A stretch of 64,000 nucleotides of DNA from Ashinkailepas kermadecensis (GCA_034440615.1 JAOTOM010003665.1:2501-66500); one strand, 5' to 3'; positions 26,166 to 39,473 are shown, counted from the stretch's first letter. Notes: generated from the sequence alone by a model not told the origin. Program-made: numbers and translations.

Positions 26166-26606
26166 CTCCGGCTCTGAGACTCTAGCTCTGGTTCTGGTTC
26201 CGGTTCCGGCTCCTTGCTTCAGTTATAGCTCTAGCTTCCGCTTTGGCTCCGGCCGTCGCAGAGTCCGACTCCAGCTCCTGCTCTGGCTCATTCTCTGACT
26301 TGGGCTCTTAATATGCCTCTTTTTGCACCCATTTTGTTGCTTTTATCCTATGTTTCCCCCTACTTGATGATTTATGTAGCGAGCACACTCACCTAGACAT
26401 ACACCCGCTATGTATACGGCAGAGGTTCCATTTTTCAACACCCTTGCGAAACGGCCTCATTCACTAGCTTGGTCTTGGAGTTCCCCGCCGTGGTAGGTTG
26501 TGCACAGCATTATCCCCTCGCTTTGTCTCGGAGTTCCCCGCCGTAGCAGATTGTGCATAGCATTCTCTTCTCGCTTTGTCTCGGAGTTGCTCGCAATAGT
26601 ACGTTG

Positions 26607-27614
26607 TGCACACTGCGCGGCTGTCCCGGTGTATAGCCTCAGTGAACAGAGAACTGTTCTGGGGACACGAGGCGAGGCCGTGCTCTCGAGACGGCTGTCC
26701 CGGTGTAGAGCCTCAGTGAACAGAGAACTGTTCTGGGGACACGAGGCGAGGCCGTGCTCTCGGGACGGCTGTCCCGGTGTATAGCCTCAGTGAACAGAGA
26801 ACTGTTCTGGGGACACGAGGCGAGGCCGTGCTCTCGGGACAGCTGTCCCGGTGTATATCCTCAGTGAACAGATAACTGTTCTGGGGACACGAGGCGAGGG
26901 CGTGCTCTCGGGACGGCTGTCCCGGTGTAGCCTCAGTGAACAGAGAACTGTTCTGGGGACACGAGGCGAGGCCGTGCTCTCGGGACGGCTGTCCCGGTGT
27001 ATATCCTCAGTGAACAGATAACTGTTCTGGGGACACGAGGCGAGGCCGTGCTCTCGGGACGGCTGTCCCGGTGTATAGCCTCAGTGAACAGAGAACTGTT
27101 CTGGGGACACGAGGCGAGGGCGTGCTCTCGAGACGGCTGTCCCGGTGTAGAGCCTCAGTGAACAGAGAACTGTTCTGGGGACACGAGGCGAGGACGTGCT
27201 CTTGGGACGGCTGTCCCGGTGTATAGCCTCAGTGAACAGAGAACTGTTCTGGGGACACGAGGCGAGGCCGTGCTCTCGGGACGGCTGTCCCGGTGTATAG
27301 CCTCAGTGAACAGAGAACTGTTCTGGGGACACGAGGCGAGGCCGTGCTCTCGGGACGGCTGTCCCGGTGTATAGCCTCAGTGAACAGAGAACTGTTCTGG
27401 GGACACGAGGCGAGGCCGTGCTCTCGGGACGGCTGTCCCGGTGTATAGCCTCAGTGAACAGAGAACTGTTCTGGGGACAGGGCCCGGGACGGCTGTCCCG
27501 GTGTATAGACTCATGAACAGGAGGCCGTGCTCTCGGGACGGCTGTCCCGGTGTAGAGCCTCAGTGAACAGAGAACTGTTCTGGGGACACGAGGCGAGGCC
27601 GTGCTCTCGGGACG
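26607..27614. repeat. 74-bp minisatellite, about 13 units, two palindromes per unit
   Basis: Each unit has GAACAGAGAACTGTTC (an inverted repeat with a 4-base centre) and CGGGACGGCTGTCCCG (likewise). One unit has a perfect 16-bp palindrome CGGGACAGCTGTCCCG at 26835-26850. The last units near 27480-27530 are shortened. Confidence 0.97.
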
Positions 27615-27658
27615 CGCCACCGGACCGAAGAATGTGTTCGGGTCGTGACAGAGGACGG

Positions 27659-27724
27659 TCATGACCTCACATCCTCACAGAAGATGTGAGGTCATGACCT
27701 CACATCCTCACAGAGGATGTGAGG
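27659..27724. repeat. two tandem hairpin units
   Basis: A 33-bp unit is duplicated. The second forms CCTCACATCC-TCACAGA-GGATGTGAGG, a perfect 10-bp stem (27698-27724). The first has one mismatch. It directly follows the 74-bp array. Confidence 0.85.
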
Positions 27725-30696
27725 ACGGTGCCGCGGGCACTGGTCGGTCAGCGTTGACATGGTGGCACGGGCCAACACTCCCCGGGTACTGCAATGTCCT
27801 GGGTAGGAGCCCATTAAGGAACAGTCTGCCCGGGGTCGGACTTCAATCAGTGGCTTCCGACACTCGAAAAGCACACATCAGACGACCGCGCCACCGAGGC
27901 GCCAAACAAACCGACATTAAATTTGCTTCCAGCAGGGACCCAGCTATTGTTGTGCAGCCAGCTCCACATGATGAACTGAAAACGATGAGGATAAAAATAA
28001 TATAATGGAAAATATTGCACCTACTAAAATGTGGACTGTAGTAATATGTACTGAACTGTATGGTTTGCCGTGCCAGTGCATCTGTCATGTCATTCCGAAC
28101 TCCAGCCGACGTTGCATTGCACTGATATTTCGACAACTCCCATGCACCAACATGGCTGCGAATAGAGTTCAGCGTCAGCAATGGGCACAAACTATACAAT
28201 ATTGGAGGAAGGTTACTCTTTTCTCTTGCAACACTAAGGCAACCTTTCTATGAGGACCAAGGAGTGTGATTTGTAGCTATTCTGTACGAATTTTATATTG
28301 AAGGTACACGGATAATGAAACATGCGTGCCTGTTTATAGTATTTTCTGTCCCAGGGTCATGGAATAAGGTCCGGGGCAGGCAATAGGGACGTTGATGGCT
28401 CACAGCCTACGGCGGGTGTTACCGCGCACAGCAGAGGTGTGATGATTGTGCGCGGCAGAGGTGTGATGATTGTGCGCGGCAGAGGAGTGATGATTGTGCG
28501 CAGCAGAGGTGTGATGATTGTGCGCGGCAGAGGTGTGATGATTGTGCGCGCAGAGGAGTGATGATTGTGCGCGGCAGAGGTGTGATGATTGTGCGCGGCA
28601 GAGGAGTGATGATTGTGCGCAGCAGAGGTGTGATGATTGTGCTCGCGCGGGGTTGCCACTGGCCGTACCAGCTTTGGCTGGCTCTTGTTAACGGACGAAA
28701 AGTTTCACCATTGCATATGCATGTCACATGACAGACCAACTGGCGGTCCACTGACGCCTTCCCCTCTCGAAGTGTCACAGCTGAAGACGTTCAATTACTT
28801 AGACTTCCTCATTTGGTCCTGGACGTCCTCAATCATCAACTAGTTAGTTCCTATAGAGAATGGCTCGTTGATCGTAAACAAGAGGGCGCCGGATAAAGAG
28901 AGAAAGAGTGATCGAGGCGATTGTGGCGCCGATGATTGATGACTGGGGAAGCATCGAGCGGCGAGGGGCGGGCCTAAGTCCACAAGGCGGAGTCATCTGC
29001 CGCTTTCATCGTGATTGATTTTGTCAGCGATACAGCAACAGCGTTCTACACCTAGCCTAATGACTTGGGTTTAGGTGACGTCATCGCCGGTGCACGGCTC
29101 TGATTGGCTGAGAAGCCGCGTCGAGTTTGCCGCTCCAGGCAGCTCTGTCGGTTTCTGATGCTCCAAGCTCCGGCTCCAGCATGGCAGCTGCGATGTCACA
29201 TGCTTGTCAGGCCCTGGGTTGTGACACTTTATGACTCATAGGTGTTGTAGCTCCACCACATGGCCGTTTCCTCTCCGATGTTCTGATTTCCCACCTCAGC
29301 GTACCTCGGTGGAGCCACACCTCGGCCTAAAGATTTAACTCACCATCAGCTTGACGAAGACATAACAAGGCCTGGAACATGGCGTTGTAGGCTGCAATAT
29401 TATATTTTTACAAATAGATCCGCAGATAACCTCCGCTTCCGCGTTCGCATACAAACATGGGCAGGGGATGTTAAATATCGTTTATATGTAAGCACTTGCT
29501 TGGTGGGACCCAGGAAAGGTGAGACGAAAGGAAGGGCGAAAATTGTCATCATTAATTAAGAGAAGCCGGGGCAATGTCCCCCGCACCTGCATGCACTACT
29601 TGCACACCTATTCCAATATCTGGAATTGATTGTTCAGACCAGCAGTTCTTTGCCCTTCCCAAGTGATTCCTCTCGAGCTTTCGTGAATTGTAACTAAATG
29701 TCCCGCTCCAGCAAAGCACAGCGTACGTTGCGCTAAGCACCACTCACCTTAATTGCACGTCGTTCTCCACTGAACGTTCTACGCTTGAAAAGCTTCTGTT
29801 ATAAATTCACCGGTAGATTAAAGTTCTTGATTGGGATGGTGTCTGCTTCACCCATGGTTCCACCGGTAACACTGGCACCTACTTTAGCCAGCGGAAGGGT
29901 AGTAAAACAATCCAGTGGTGCACCAACCGAGGAAAGAACTCCAACTAAGTCCACCCATAGTTCGTGACGAAACTGGGACTTCGATACTCAGTTACTAAGT
30001 TCAAAGATCTAGAGATTGAGATCTAACAAATAACTAAAATCCACCTTGCCGCAACTTACCCCATCTCGTCGTTGTTTTATCCTTGGCAGTGGCCAAGTGC
30101 CATCCGCTAGAGGATAGTAAGGTTAATGAAAGGACTACGTTAAACTGGCTTATGTGGCATCCGGTATCAGGCAATCAAGAAAGGAGAGTAGGGGAACGCC
30201 GGCAAACAAGAAAAGTGGCGTATTGGATGCGGCATATACATGTCATGCAGTACATACGGAAAGTACAGGACATATCTGGCATTCATACATTGGACGCGGA
30301 AGAACATTTTGAGGGTGGCCAGCATCACTGACCCGGATCAGGCTCCGCTAGCCACCCACGACATGAAAACGAAGCGGATGTCCGATGCCCAGGGCGAGTC
30401 GTGGGCGACCGGACACAACGTTGGATGTGTTGATGTGTGTTTTAGTTAAAGCTTGGTAAAAACACCCATAGGAAGAAAAGTCGAGCTGCTTGGAAAACCC
30501 GAAGGTAAAAAAACAAGCGCAGCTAAGGGGTAGCCGTTCATTTTTGCCAAATTAGATCACTCCCGTCATACCTATTGGAAAATAACCTGTATGTGTGTGT
30601 GTCATACGAATCACAGGAGAGGAAGGCACCGTGTGATGCGTACATTATAGCGTGCAACTACACATCAAATCAGTTCGAACCAAGCAAAATAAAGTC
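27725..30696. other. no gene seen outside the 24-bp array
   Basis: Unique sequence flanking the array at 28428-28642. There are no recognisable domains, tRNA-like elements or terminal repeats. Confidence 0.5.
28428..28642. repeat. 24-bp minisatellite, 9 units
   Basis: The unit is GTGTGATGATTGTGCGCGGC + AGAG. A minus-strand HNHHTSAA periodic frame follows from 24 being three times 8 and is not considered a gene. Confidence 0.95.
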
Positions 30697-32240
30697 AAAT
30701 CAGATCAGTTCGGAAAGTTTGGTGTTATGCAAGAAGCGGAAAAGTAGCTCGAGGAGCACCGGGTGCCCATCCCCGAGTAGAGCTCGTAGCGACATTTGCG
30801 TATGAGTTTTTGTAAAGTACTGGGGAATGAAGAAACGGTGAGGAGTATATGCTGTACAGGTAAATAAAATATGCGCGACCGTAGTGTGGACTCCACACGT
30901 GTTACAAAATGGAGGGTGGCGTGGTCGAAGGAAAATATAGTCGTGTGTTAGTTTGGTGTGACCCAGGCGTAGACGCGCTAGCACCACCTCGTCCAGACGT
31001 GAGTGTTGGTGGGCTGAGTGGAGAGTGTAGGTTTGATATTGTGCAAATGTAAGGTGTTGTGTGTCAAGCAGGACTGAAGATACTTTTTAAATAATATGTT
31101 GACTAGGGAAAGGAAGTCCCCGGGGGTTACCGGAGGACAATCGTTGGGAGGGAGGTCGACTGCCACACGGGCAAGACCGTCCGCTCGCTCGTTCCTCAGG
31201 GGGATCCAGAAGGGGGTGAGGTGAAGGTGTGCGTGGTTGTCGTGGTTGAGGTGTCGGATAGCGGGGAGTGTTGAGTGCATGGTGTTGTGTATGGCTGCGA
31301 GGGCATCAACAGAGGAGCGTGAATCATTGCAGCTAGTAGTGTCGTGGTGATGTGTCGTGCAATGATGTGTTGCACGATGTGTTGCACGATGTGTTGCACG
31401 ATGTGTTGCAGTGATGTGTTGCAGGCAAGTGAGTGTCGCGGCTAATTCTGCTGTGTATGCCGAAAGGTGAGGTGTTAATTTAGTTTGACCAGTGCCGGGC
31501 CCATCACACCAGGCGGCGCTCGTACCATCGTTGGCACGGGAGCCGTCAGTATAGAAGAATGTGTGTTGTAGGTGGGCCTCCTGATATTCAAAGAATTTGG
31601 CTTTGGCTTCGATGGGGAGAGTAAGGTTTTGGTGTGCCGAAAAAGATTCTCGGGTTGGTGATGCTTCATGTGCCAGAATGGGAGAAGGGGAATTTGATTC
31701 GGGTTAAAGCGGGAAGTACCAGTGCGAGAGTGGGAACCTGGTTCAAGTGGATAGCAATGTTGTATTTATTTTTGTTGTGGGAGCGCTGAACAGTGTGGTT
31801 AGACCAGGCGACATTGGAGTGGTGATTTTGCTCTGTTGTTGTCCTGAACCGGTATCTAGCGAGTTGGAGTGTTCTGTGGTGTTGTAGGCTAGGGAGATTG
31901 GCCTCAACCCGGAGACTGGTAGTAGGTGTCGTGCGGTGTGCTCCGGTGATGAGGTGTAGTGCATGGTTTTGTATGCGCTCTAGCGAGGTGGTGTGTGTGG
32001 AGGATATATGATCGAAGATAACGCATTGTATTCCAGGATTAAATGAATCAGGGCGATATACATTTTGGTGACGGTAGTCCTGTCTGCACCCCAGTCGCGA
32101 CCAGAGATGCCGCTCAGGATATTTAGGCGCCTAGCGCAGCGCTGTTTATGATAGGCAACATGGGGGCCGAAATAGAGTCCTTTTCGGTGTAATTTTATTC
32201 GAAGGACAAGAAATTGAGATTCAATGATATAACAGTGGCT
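30697..32240 (-). mobile_element. 5'-truncated, frameshifted non-LTR retrotransposon (Jockey/I-like)
   Basis: Read on the minus strand from about 32240 downward, pieces of one LINE ORF2 appear in order but in different frames. First is the RT thumb with CARRLNILSGISGRDWGAD and ALIHLILEYN (about 32030-32150). Next comes LERIQNHALHLITGAHRTTP followed by LRVEANLPSL (about 31880-31985). The RNase H start FFYTDGSRANDG is at about 31510-31560, then FWIPLRNERADGLA of the RNase H end (about 31160-31210). Last is the C-terminal LRLGHTKLTHDYIF with CNTCGVHTTVAHILFTC (about 30830-30970). The end LHNTKLSELI precedes a stop near 30700. Several frameshifts and a short tandem expansion make it non-functional. 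The RT core, endonuclease and ORF1 are absent. Confidence 0.85.
31364..31420. repeat. 12-bp tandem expansion inside the LINE RNase H region
   Basis: About four to five units of GATGTGTTGCAC with one-base variants interrupt the degenerating RNase H coding region. They produce an MQHIVQHIVQHI-like string on the minus strand. Confidence 0.75.
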
Positions 32241-32384
32241 TAAGAGAAGTAAGCCAACACTGCCATTATCTTTTCCTGTGTGACTCCTTCCTGCTTCCTG
32301 GTCGGCCCTCCCTACCTTTAACCAATTCCCCTGATAGGCCTTGCGCCACTGTTGGGAGTGCGCGGGTACGGCCTGGCCACCGGC

Positions 32385-32515
32385 GTCTTCACCAGGCGCC
32401 CCCTCGGCAGCCTGCACTGAGCGCGCCCCTGCGTGGCTGATGGACTCACCATCGGGCGCCCCCTCGGCGACCTGCACTGAGCGCGCCCCTGCGTGGCTGA
32501 TGGACACACCATCGG
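32385..32515. repeat. 58-60-bp tandem duplication
   Basis: GCGCCCCCTCGGCGACCTGC, ACTGAGCGCGCCCCTGCGTG and GCTGATGGAC recur about 2.2 times. Confidence 0.88.
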
Positions 32516-34289
<1,774 letters not shown>

Positions 34290-34475
34290 GCTGGCGCCGG
34301 CGCGACACTGCGCCAGACATTGCCGCCGGCGCGACACTGCGCCAGGTATTGCCGCCGGCGCGACACTGCGCCAGACATTGCCGCCGGCGCGACACTGCGC
34401 CAGGCATTACCGCCGGCGCGACACTGCGCCAGGTATTGCCGCCGGCGCGACACTGCGCCAGGTATTGCCGCCGGC
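34290..34475. repeat. 29-bp GC-rich minisatellite, 6 units
   Basis: The unit is GCGACACTGCGCCAGGTATT + GCCGCCGGC. It includes the near-palindrome GGCGCGACACTGCGCC. Confidence 0.95.
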
Positions 34476-34513
34476 GGAGCTCGCGAACAGCCGCCGGCCA
34501 GTGGAGGTCCCGG

Positions 34514-34673
34514 GGACGAGTGGTCTAGGGGTAAGATGCTCGTCTCACAATCGAAAGGTTGTGGATTCGAGTCTCACCTGTCGCTACTCTTCGCTCGCGA
34601 CCAATCGGCGTGAGAGATTGGCGACGCTACATGACTCAACGGTCGACGTGTCGTAAAACCAATAACCAAACAA
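34514..34673 (+). mobile_element. SINE-B, full-length, with target duplication
   Basis: It has the same head, body and tail as the 12677 copy, with a CAATC-GAAA-GGTTG variable arm. The flanks CCAGTGGAGGTCCCGG (34498-34513) and CCAGTGGAGGCCCCGG (34674-34689) differ at one base of 16. Confidence 0.92.
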
Positions 34674-34793
34674 CCAGTGGAGGCCCCGGCAGTCCTGAGA
34701 GAGTGTTGAGCAGTCACGAGCAACTGGCGGGTCGGTCCGAGCCATTGTCGAGCAACTGTCGGTACGGAAGCTGGCGAGCGGTGCTCTGCACTT

Positions 34794-34892
34794 GCCCCGG
34801 GGCAGCCGTGGGGCAGTCCCGGGCACAACCAGGTCGGGGCGTCGCCGGGGCAGCCGTGGGGCAGTCCCGGGCACAACCAGGTCGGGGCGTCG
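34794..34892. repeat. 48-bp tandem duplication
   Basis: CCGGGGCAGCCGTGGGGCAG, TCCCGGGCACAACCAGGTCG and GGGCGTCG occur twice. Confidence 0.92.
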
Positions 34893-34962
34893 CCCTGCGG
34901 CTGGATCACAGTCGCCCGGCGGAGCTGTGACAGCACATATTTGCCTGCCATTCAGCGACTGC

Positions 34963-35184
34963 CCATTGAGCTCCGACATCGGTCATTGAGCTCCGACATC
35001 GATCATTGAGCTCCGGCATCGGTCATTGAGCTCCGACATTGGTCATTGAGCTCCGACATCGGTCATTGAGCTCCGACATTGGTCATTGAGCTCCGACATC
35101 GGTCATTGAGCTCCGACATCGGTCATTGAGCTCCGGCATCGGTCATTGAGCTCCGACATCGGTCATTGAGCTCCGACATCGGTC
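34963..35184. repeat. 20-bp minisatellite, 11 units
   Basis: The unit is CATTGAGCTCCGACATCGGT with a few single-base variants. Confidence 0.97.
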
Positions 35185-36163
35185 ACGGCTGGACGAGGAA
35201 GCCAATTAAGTGAAACATGTATTTTGTGATACGGGTTGTTCAGTTGACTTAGTTTCCTCAATACCCAGGTTCATGATCTAACTTCATGCACCGACACCAG
35301 CAGTTTGACTTTGTACGTTGGCGATGCAGGCGGCAAGTGCATGTCTGCACGTCTGCCAAAATGTCATCTAAATAAAAGCCAGAGTGATGCTCCAAGTAGA
35401 TCTGGAGAACAGGCAAGCAGAAATATTACTCAAGGTGCGGCCACGGTTCTGGAGTTCAAGCATCCCTTAACGTCATGTTCATGTTTATGCCAATACATTT
35501 TGCATGCAATGTTCGACATTTCAATGTGCAGAGTGTATAGCTGCTATCGATCATCACCGGGGACCTGAAACAAGTCCACCCTCTCCAACATCTCAGGTTC
35601 TCCAAATGCATGTCTAGATCACTTCAAACATTGATGCAGCATGCATGCTTGAGCGATTATGTCAAATACCACAGTGACTACAAGGCACTTGAACATAATG
35701 AACGCTCGGGAAATGCTACAAATCCCGAATTGTGCTACACAGATTCACCAATAACCTTGCGGACACAACTGAGTTGACGCAAACGGAACTGAGCATCAAG
35801 TAGCATTTCGAACGCATTATGGTCGCTTGGTATGTTATCCCTGATTGGTACAATAGTGTCTGATCAGGACGATTATCCATGATCTGGGTAGTCGCTATCC
35901 CTTGTTTGAAAGGCGGCTTTACCTAATCTAGACTTTCAACTTTCATGATCTGATAGATTGGTTGACTATTTGGGTTTAAGGGCGCGACGACTGCAGGGTC
36001 ATTTGGCGCCCATAACTTTCATGATCTGAAGGTTAAATGGCCCCACTATGGATAAAACGTTGCATTCTTTTGGGATGCACGTGCATCTCCAGTTCGGAAG
36101 TGTGCATTCCAACTTCCTGGTGCACACCGAGCTTATGTTTGCAAAATTGAAGCGTCCAGCCTG
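35185..36163. other. no gene seen; upstream flank of the cysteine-rich frame
   Basis: Unique AT-balanced sequence with no clear TATA box within 100 bases of 36164. Confidence 0.5.
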
Positions 36164-36499
36164 ATGATGCCATTACAAATGGAGACTACGAGGCTAAGAA
36201 ACAACCGCAAGCATTTGTTTCGAAAATGGCAACTTCTGCTAGCAGTTGCGATAACCGTTGTCGGAGTGTGCCCATCCCCACGTTCGTTAAACATCTTCGA
36301 GAATTGTCGCTTGCGCTGTCGTTGCAAACCTGAAACCTTCCGGTGCTACGCACCACACACTATCAGCCGGTGCAACCAAAAGAACGTGAAAGGGTGCCAA
36401 CAATGTTGCGACATGTGCTCGATGGATTCAGCATGGTGGTTCGAAATCTCGCGTCTCTTGAGGAAAGCGAATCTACCTGAGCTGTTGAGCCCATCATGA
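36164..36499 (+). CDS. candidate secreted cysteine-rich small protein
   Basis: This is a single open frame of 111 codons with methionines at residues 1, 2 and 6. After a basic start (RLRNNRKHLFRK) comes a hydrophobic run WQLLLAVAITVVGV, which looks like a signal peptide core. The following segment holds ten cysteines with spacing C-x11-C-x3-C-x-C-x6-C-x8-C-x7-C-x2-CC-x2-C, then a cysteine-free tail ending PELLSPS. The layout (leader, even number of cysteines, short mature chain) is typical of secreted disulfide-rich peptides, but I recognise no family and assign no function. I see no splice signals, TATA box or close polyadenylation signal that would settle it. It sits in unique DNA between minisatellites. 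A chance frame is possible. Confidence 0.35.
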   Translation: MMPLQMETTRLRNNRKHLFRKWQLLLAVAITVVGVCPSPRSLNIFENCRLRCRCKPETFRCYAPHTISRCNQKNVKGCQQCCDMCSMDSAWWFEISRLLRKANLPELLSPS

Positions 36500-37384
36500 T
36501 TTGCCGAACTCGACCACCACGTGTCCGTACACCCGTCATCAAAGTCGCGGAGAGCGGTGTGCACGCAGCATCCAGCACGCACAACGGCACTGCGGCGGCC
36601 TGTCTGGCCGTGTCGGTCACTGACCGGACAGCGCGCTGACCGGACAGCGCGTGTCTCGGTCCGGCGATGGCTACGGGCGGCCATAAAGGGAGATGCGGCA
36701 GCCATGCCGGTGGGCATCGCTTAATGCCCACGCTGCGACCGTAATTAAAGTCTGATTTAATAACAATCAGCGACGTGAGTCAGCGGAACTGCGTGCAGTG
36801 ACAAATGTGTCCGGCTAATTGCCGCATGTTTACCCGGACACAGCCCGGCACGGCTGCTGCCGCACTAATCCGTGGCGGCAGGTCGGCCATCGTCGCCGCT
36901 GTTTGCGCCCGCTGCCGGTCGACATCGATGTCCCGTGCGTCGCCCGGCTTGCTGTGCCGAATTGATAGCTGCATGTCGGCCCGCCGAGTGCACGCGGGTC
37001 CGTCCACGTGTGGTGCACGGCACCACTGGTGCCCTGGTGCACCGGTTCGCCTGTCCCCCAAGCTCGCGCTGACGGTGTCGACCTTTCGGTGGAGCGTCTG
37101 CGCAATCATGAGACCAATTCAAGGGCGCCCGGGCCCAGCAAAAACTCCCGACCCGTGAGAGCCCACTCTAAGTTATATAGTCATTACGTTCATCACGATA
37201 TCTCCTGGCTATGCTATAAATTCGTTTTCTTTTCAATTATCTGGCCTGGCGAGGGTAATTATCTATTCACACCGGCGTGCCGCCGGTCTGTGCTATCCTG
37301 GGGACATGAGCACAAGAACGGAAATATACTTAATGAGAGCTGCGATAATGTCCGGATACAGCTCGGGTAGTTCTGCTCACTATC
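36500..37384. other. no gene supported
   Basis: GC-rich, with frames of about 100-120 codons open on both strands over the same bases. This is typical of composition rather than coding. Confidence 0.5.
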
Positions 37385-37745
37385 CACTGTGCTCCGACAC
37401 GGGGCTCACGGCTGGGATCCACGTGGCAACTGACCTCTGCTGCTCACTCTCCACTGTGCTCCGACACGGGGCTCACGGTTGGGATCGGGGACGAGTGGTC
37501 TAGGGGTAAGATGCTCGTCTCGCAATCGAAAGATTGTGGGTTCGAATCTCACCTGTCGCTACTCTTCGCCCGCGACCAATCGGCGTGAGAGATTGGCGAC
37601 GCTATATGACTCAACGGTCGACGTGTCGTAAAACCAATAACCAACCATCACGGTTGGGATCCACGTGGCAACTGACCTCTGCTGCTCACTCTCCACTGTG
37701 CTCCGACACGGGGCTCACGGTTGGGATCCACGTGGCAACTGACCT
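37385..37745. repeat. 67-bp tandem repeat interrupted by SINE-B
   Basis: The unit contains CTCCGACACGGGGCTCACGG, TTGGGATCCACGTGGCAACT and GACCTCTGCTGCTCACTCTC. About three units remain once the SINE is removed. Confidence 0.92.
37487..37647 (+). mobile_element. SINE-B inserted in a minisatellite
   Basis: This is a full-length SINE-B with variable arm CAATC-GAAA-GATTG and box B GGTTCGAATCT. The flanks are a perfect 14-bp duplication TCACGGTTGGGATC (37473-37486 and 37648-37661). The target is a unit of the 67-bp array at 37385-37745. Confidence 0.92.
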
Positions 37746-38224
37746 CGGCAGTGTAATCCAGCTTCACAATGGCATCCGAAGCAGCAAACGAGGTGAGTGG
37801 TCGATGATTATCATCACAACATCGAGCTGGCTGCGAAGCTCAGCGACCGCCAACAGCCTGCGGTTGTCATGGCAACCGCCAGACAGCGGGTGGCGTGCAT
37901 CCGCGTAGAACCCCTGCAATTGCCAGGGTAGTGGTAGTGCTGCATGACCGACGCAGACGATGCGCTCCTAAACTCCAAGGGTAGTGGTAGTGCGGCTCAA
38001 CTTCAGACGATTGTCGTCACCAAGGTTTAGCGCGAAGCACGACGTTTTGATTGATCGGTTCATCAACTCTCTTTTCGTGCTGGGTGTTGCAACTCCATGG
38101 ATGTCTGGAACTGATCTGGAACTGGAACGAGTGTTCTCTATAGGTGCCGAGTTCACCACCATTACTACCATCATAACCATCACCATCCTCTGCCGAGTCC
38201 ACCAACTATATATAGCAAGCTGAG

Positions 38225-38895
38225 CCACCATCATCACGGTGTAAACTACTATTTTTTACACTGCATCGGCTATGCTGATAACTGGCAAGCGCGCTACTGG
38301 ACTTATTCGGAACGGTTCCTCTCTCCTTCGCCCCCTGAGCCGACAATGTTTTACCCAGCAGAGATCCACCTGTATTGCTGAACTCCATGCCGTTTTGGAA
38401 GCTGTTCGTTTTATCCAGGGTGATCGATCGACGAAGCACACTGTTTTCACTGATATCCTGAGCAGTCTGTGGGAAATGCAATCGCTCAACCCGGATAATC
38501 GACTTGTTCGCAAGATTATATGAGTTGTAAAACCATTAAATTGAACGGGCAAGACTATTACCGTTTGCTGGGTTCCCAGTCACGCTGAACTGGCTGGGAA
38601 TGACGCTGCTGACATAGATGCTAAAACCCTATGAACGGTGGTCGCGTCGTTCCTTATCACTCCCTTCAGCTTATTTATATCACTCCATATCGTCGTTTAT
38701 ACGATCAGAATGGCAACGAGTCTGGCCTGTGGCACGAAGTGTGGTAAGCTAGGAGTCCTGAAGTTAGCACCAGGACTATGACGGTCCTCCCACTGGGTCG
38801 CGCGACGGGAAGGAGCTACACTCCGCCACTTGAGGATAGACCATGCCCTGGCCACAAGTGGCTACATACTGACTGGAGGTGACACATCCAGATAC
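38225..38895 (+). mobile_element. decayed non-LTR retrotransposon 3' end (RNase H and C-terminal Cys region)
   Basis: On the + strand, IAELHAVLEAVRFIQGD and HTVFTDILSSLWEMQSL (about 38370-38490) resemble the central part of LINE RNase H. ITVCWVPSHAELAGNDAAD (about 38555-38615) is the RNase H WxPSHxxxxGNxxAD motif. LRIDHALATSGYILTGGD (about 38830-38884) is the post-RNase H LRxGHxxLTxGYLLxGE-type motif. Stops and frameshifts separate them. The fragment ends at a GATACAGATAC microsatellite (38888-38920), as many LINE tails do. It belongs to a different lineage from the fragment at 30.7-32.2 kb. Confidence 0.8.
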
Positions 38896-39473
38896 GGATA
38901 CAGATACAGATACAGACTTGTATTGAGGTAATCCGCAATGAACTTGTGGCTATTGCAACCTCTCGTTAATATGATACAACAGCAGAGCAGAAAAGGTCAA
39001 AATCACAGAACAGCGAAACCGATGGTCATGCATGTCAATAAAATACAGCAGGGTGAGCAGGAAATCAGTGTCCGGCTGTGGCGCCACGTCCGGCAGATGC
39101 CGCCGTCGGTGGCGACCGAAGATCGGCACGGAAGTCGCATCCGACCTTCACATTCACGCTGTTCTGTCCTGTTACTGTGCACTATTACATGGTAGTGTCC
39201 TCACCGCTGGAATCTCTGCATCGTGAGAATTTCGACGAACCAACACTGACTACTCCTTGCGTATGCTGCTGGACGACGACTCGGATGTCGTGGAGTCTGG
39301 TAGCTTTACATTCCTTCAACAAGATAACTCCGATGTCGTATATCATTCTCCTTGGGAACAGATATTCAACTTCAACCAATATCTAACTGGAGGAACATCA
39401 CTTTAGATTATTTGTAAACATAATTAGGGGCGCAAAACGACCTCGCTGACGACGCGTCCGTGAACACCAGTTG

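Noticed and set aside
26640..26664. Steroid-receptor-type response element in the 74-bp unit (GAACA...TGTTC)
   Set aside because: The half-sites are not separated by the 3-base spacer such elements need. Better described as a simple inverted repeat.
37487..37560. Functional tRNA gene (Ser/Leu-like)
   Set aside because: The head has boxes A and B, but the acceptor stem does not pair and no anticodon arm of proper size was found. The sequence continues into the SINE body with target duplications.
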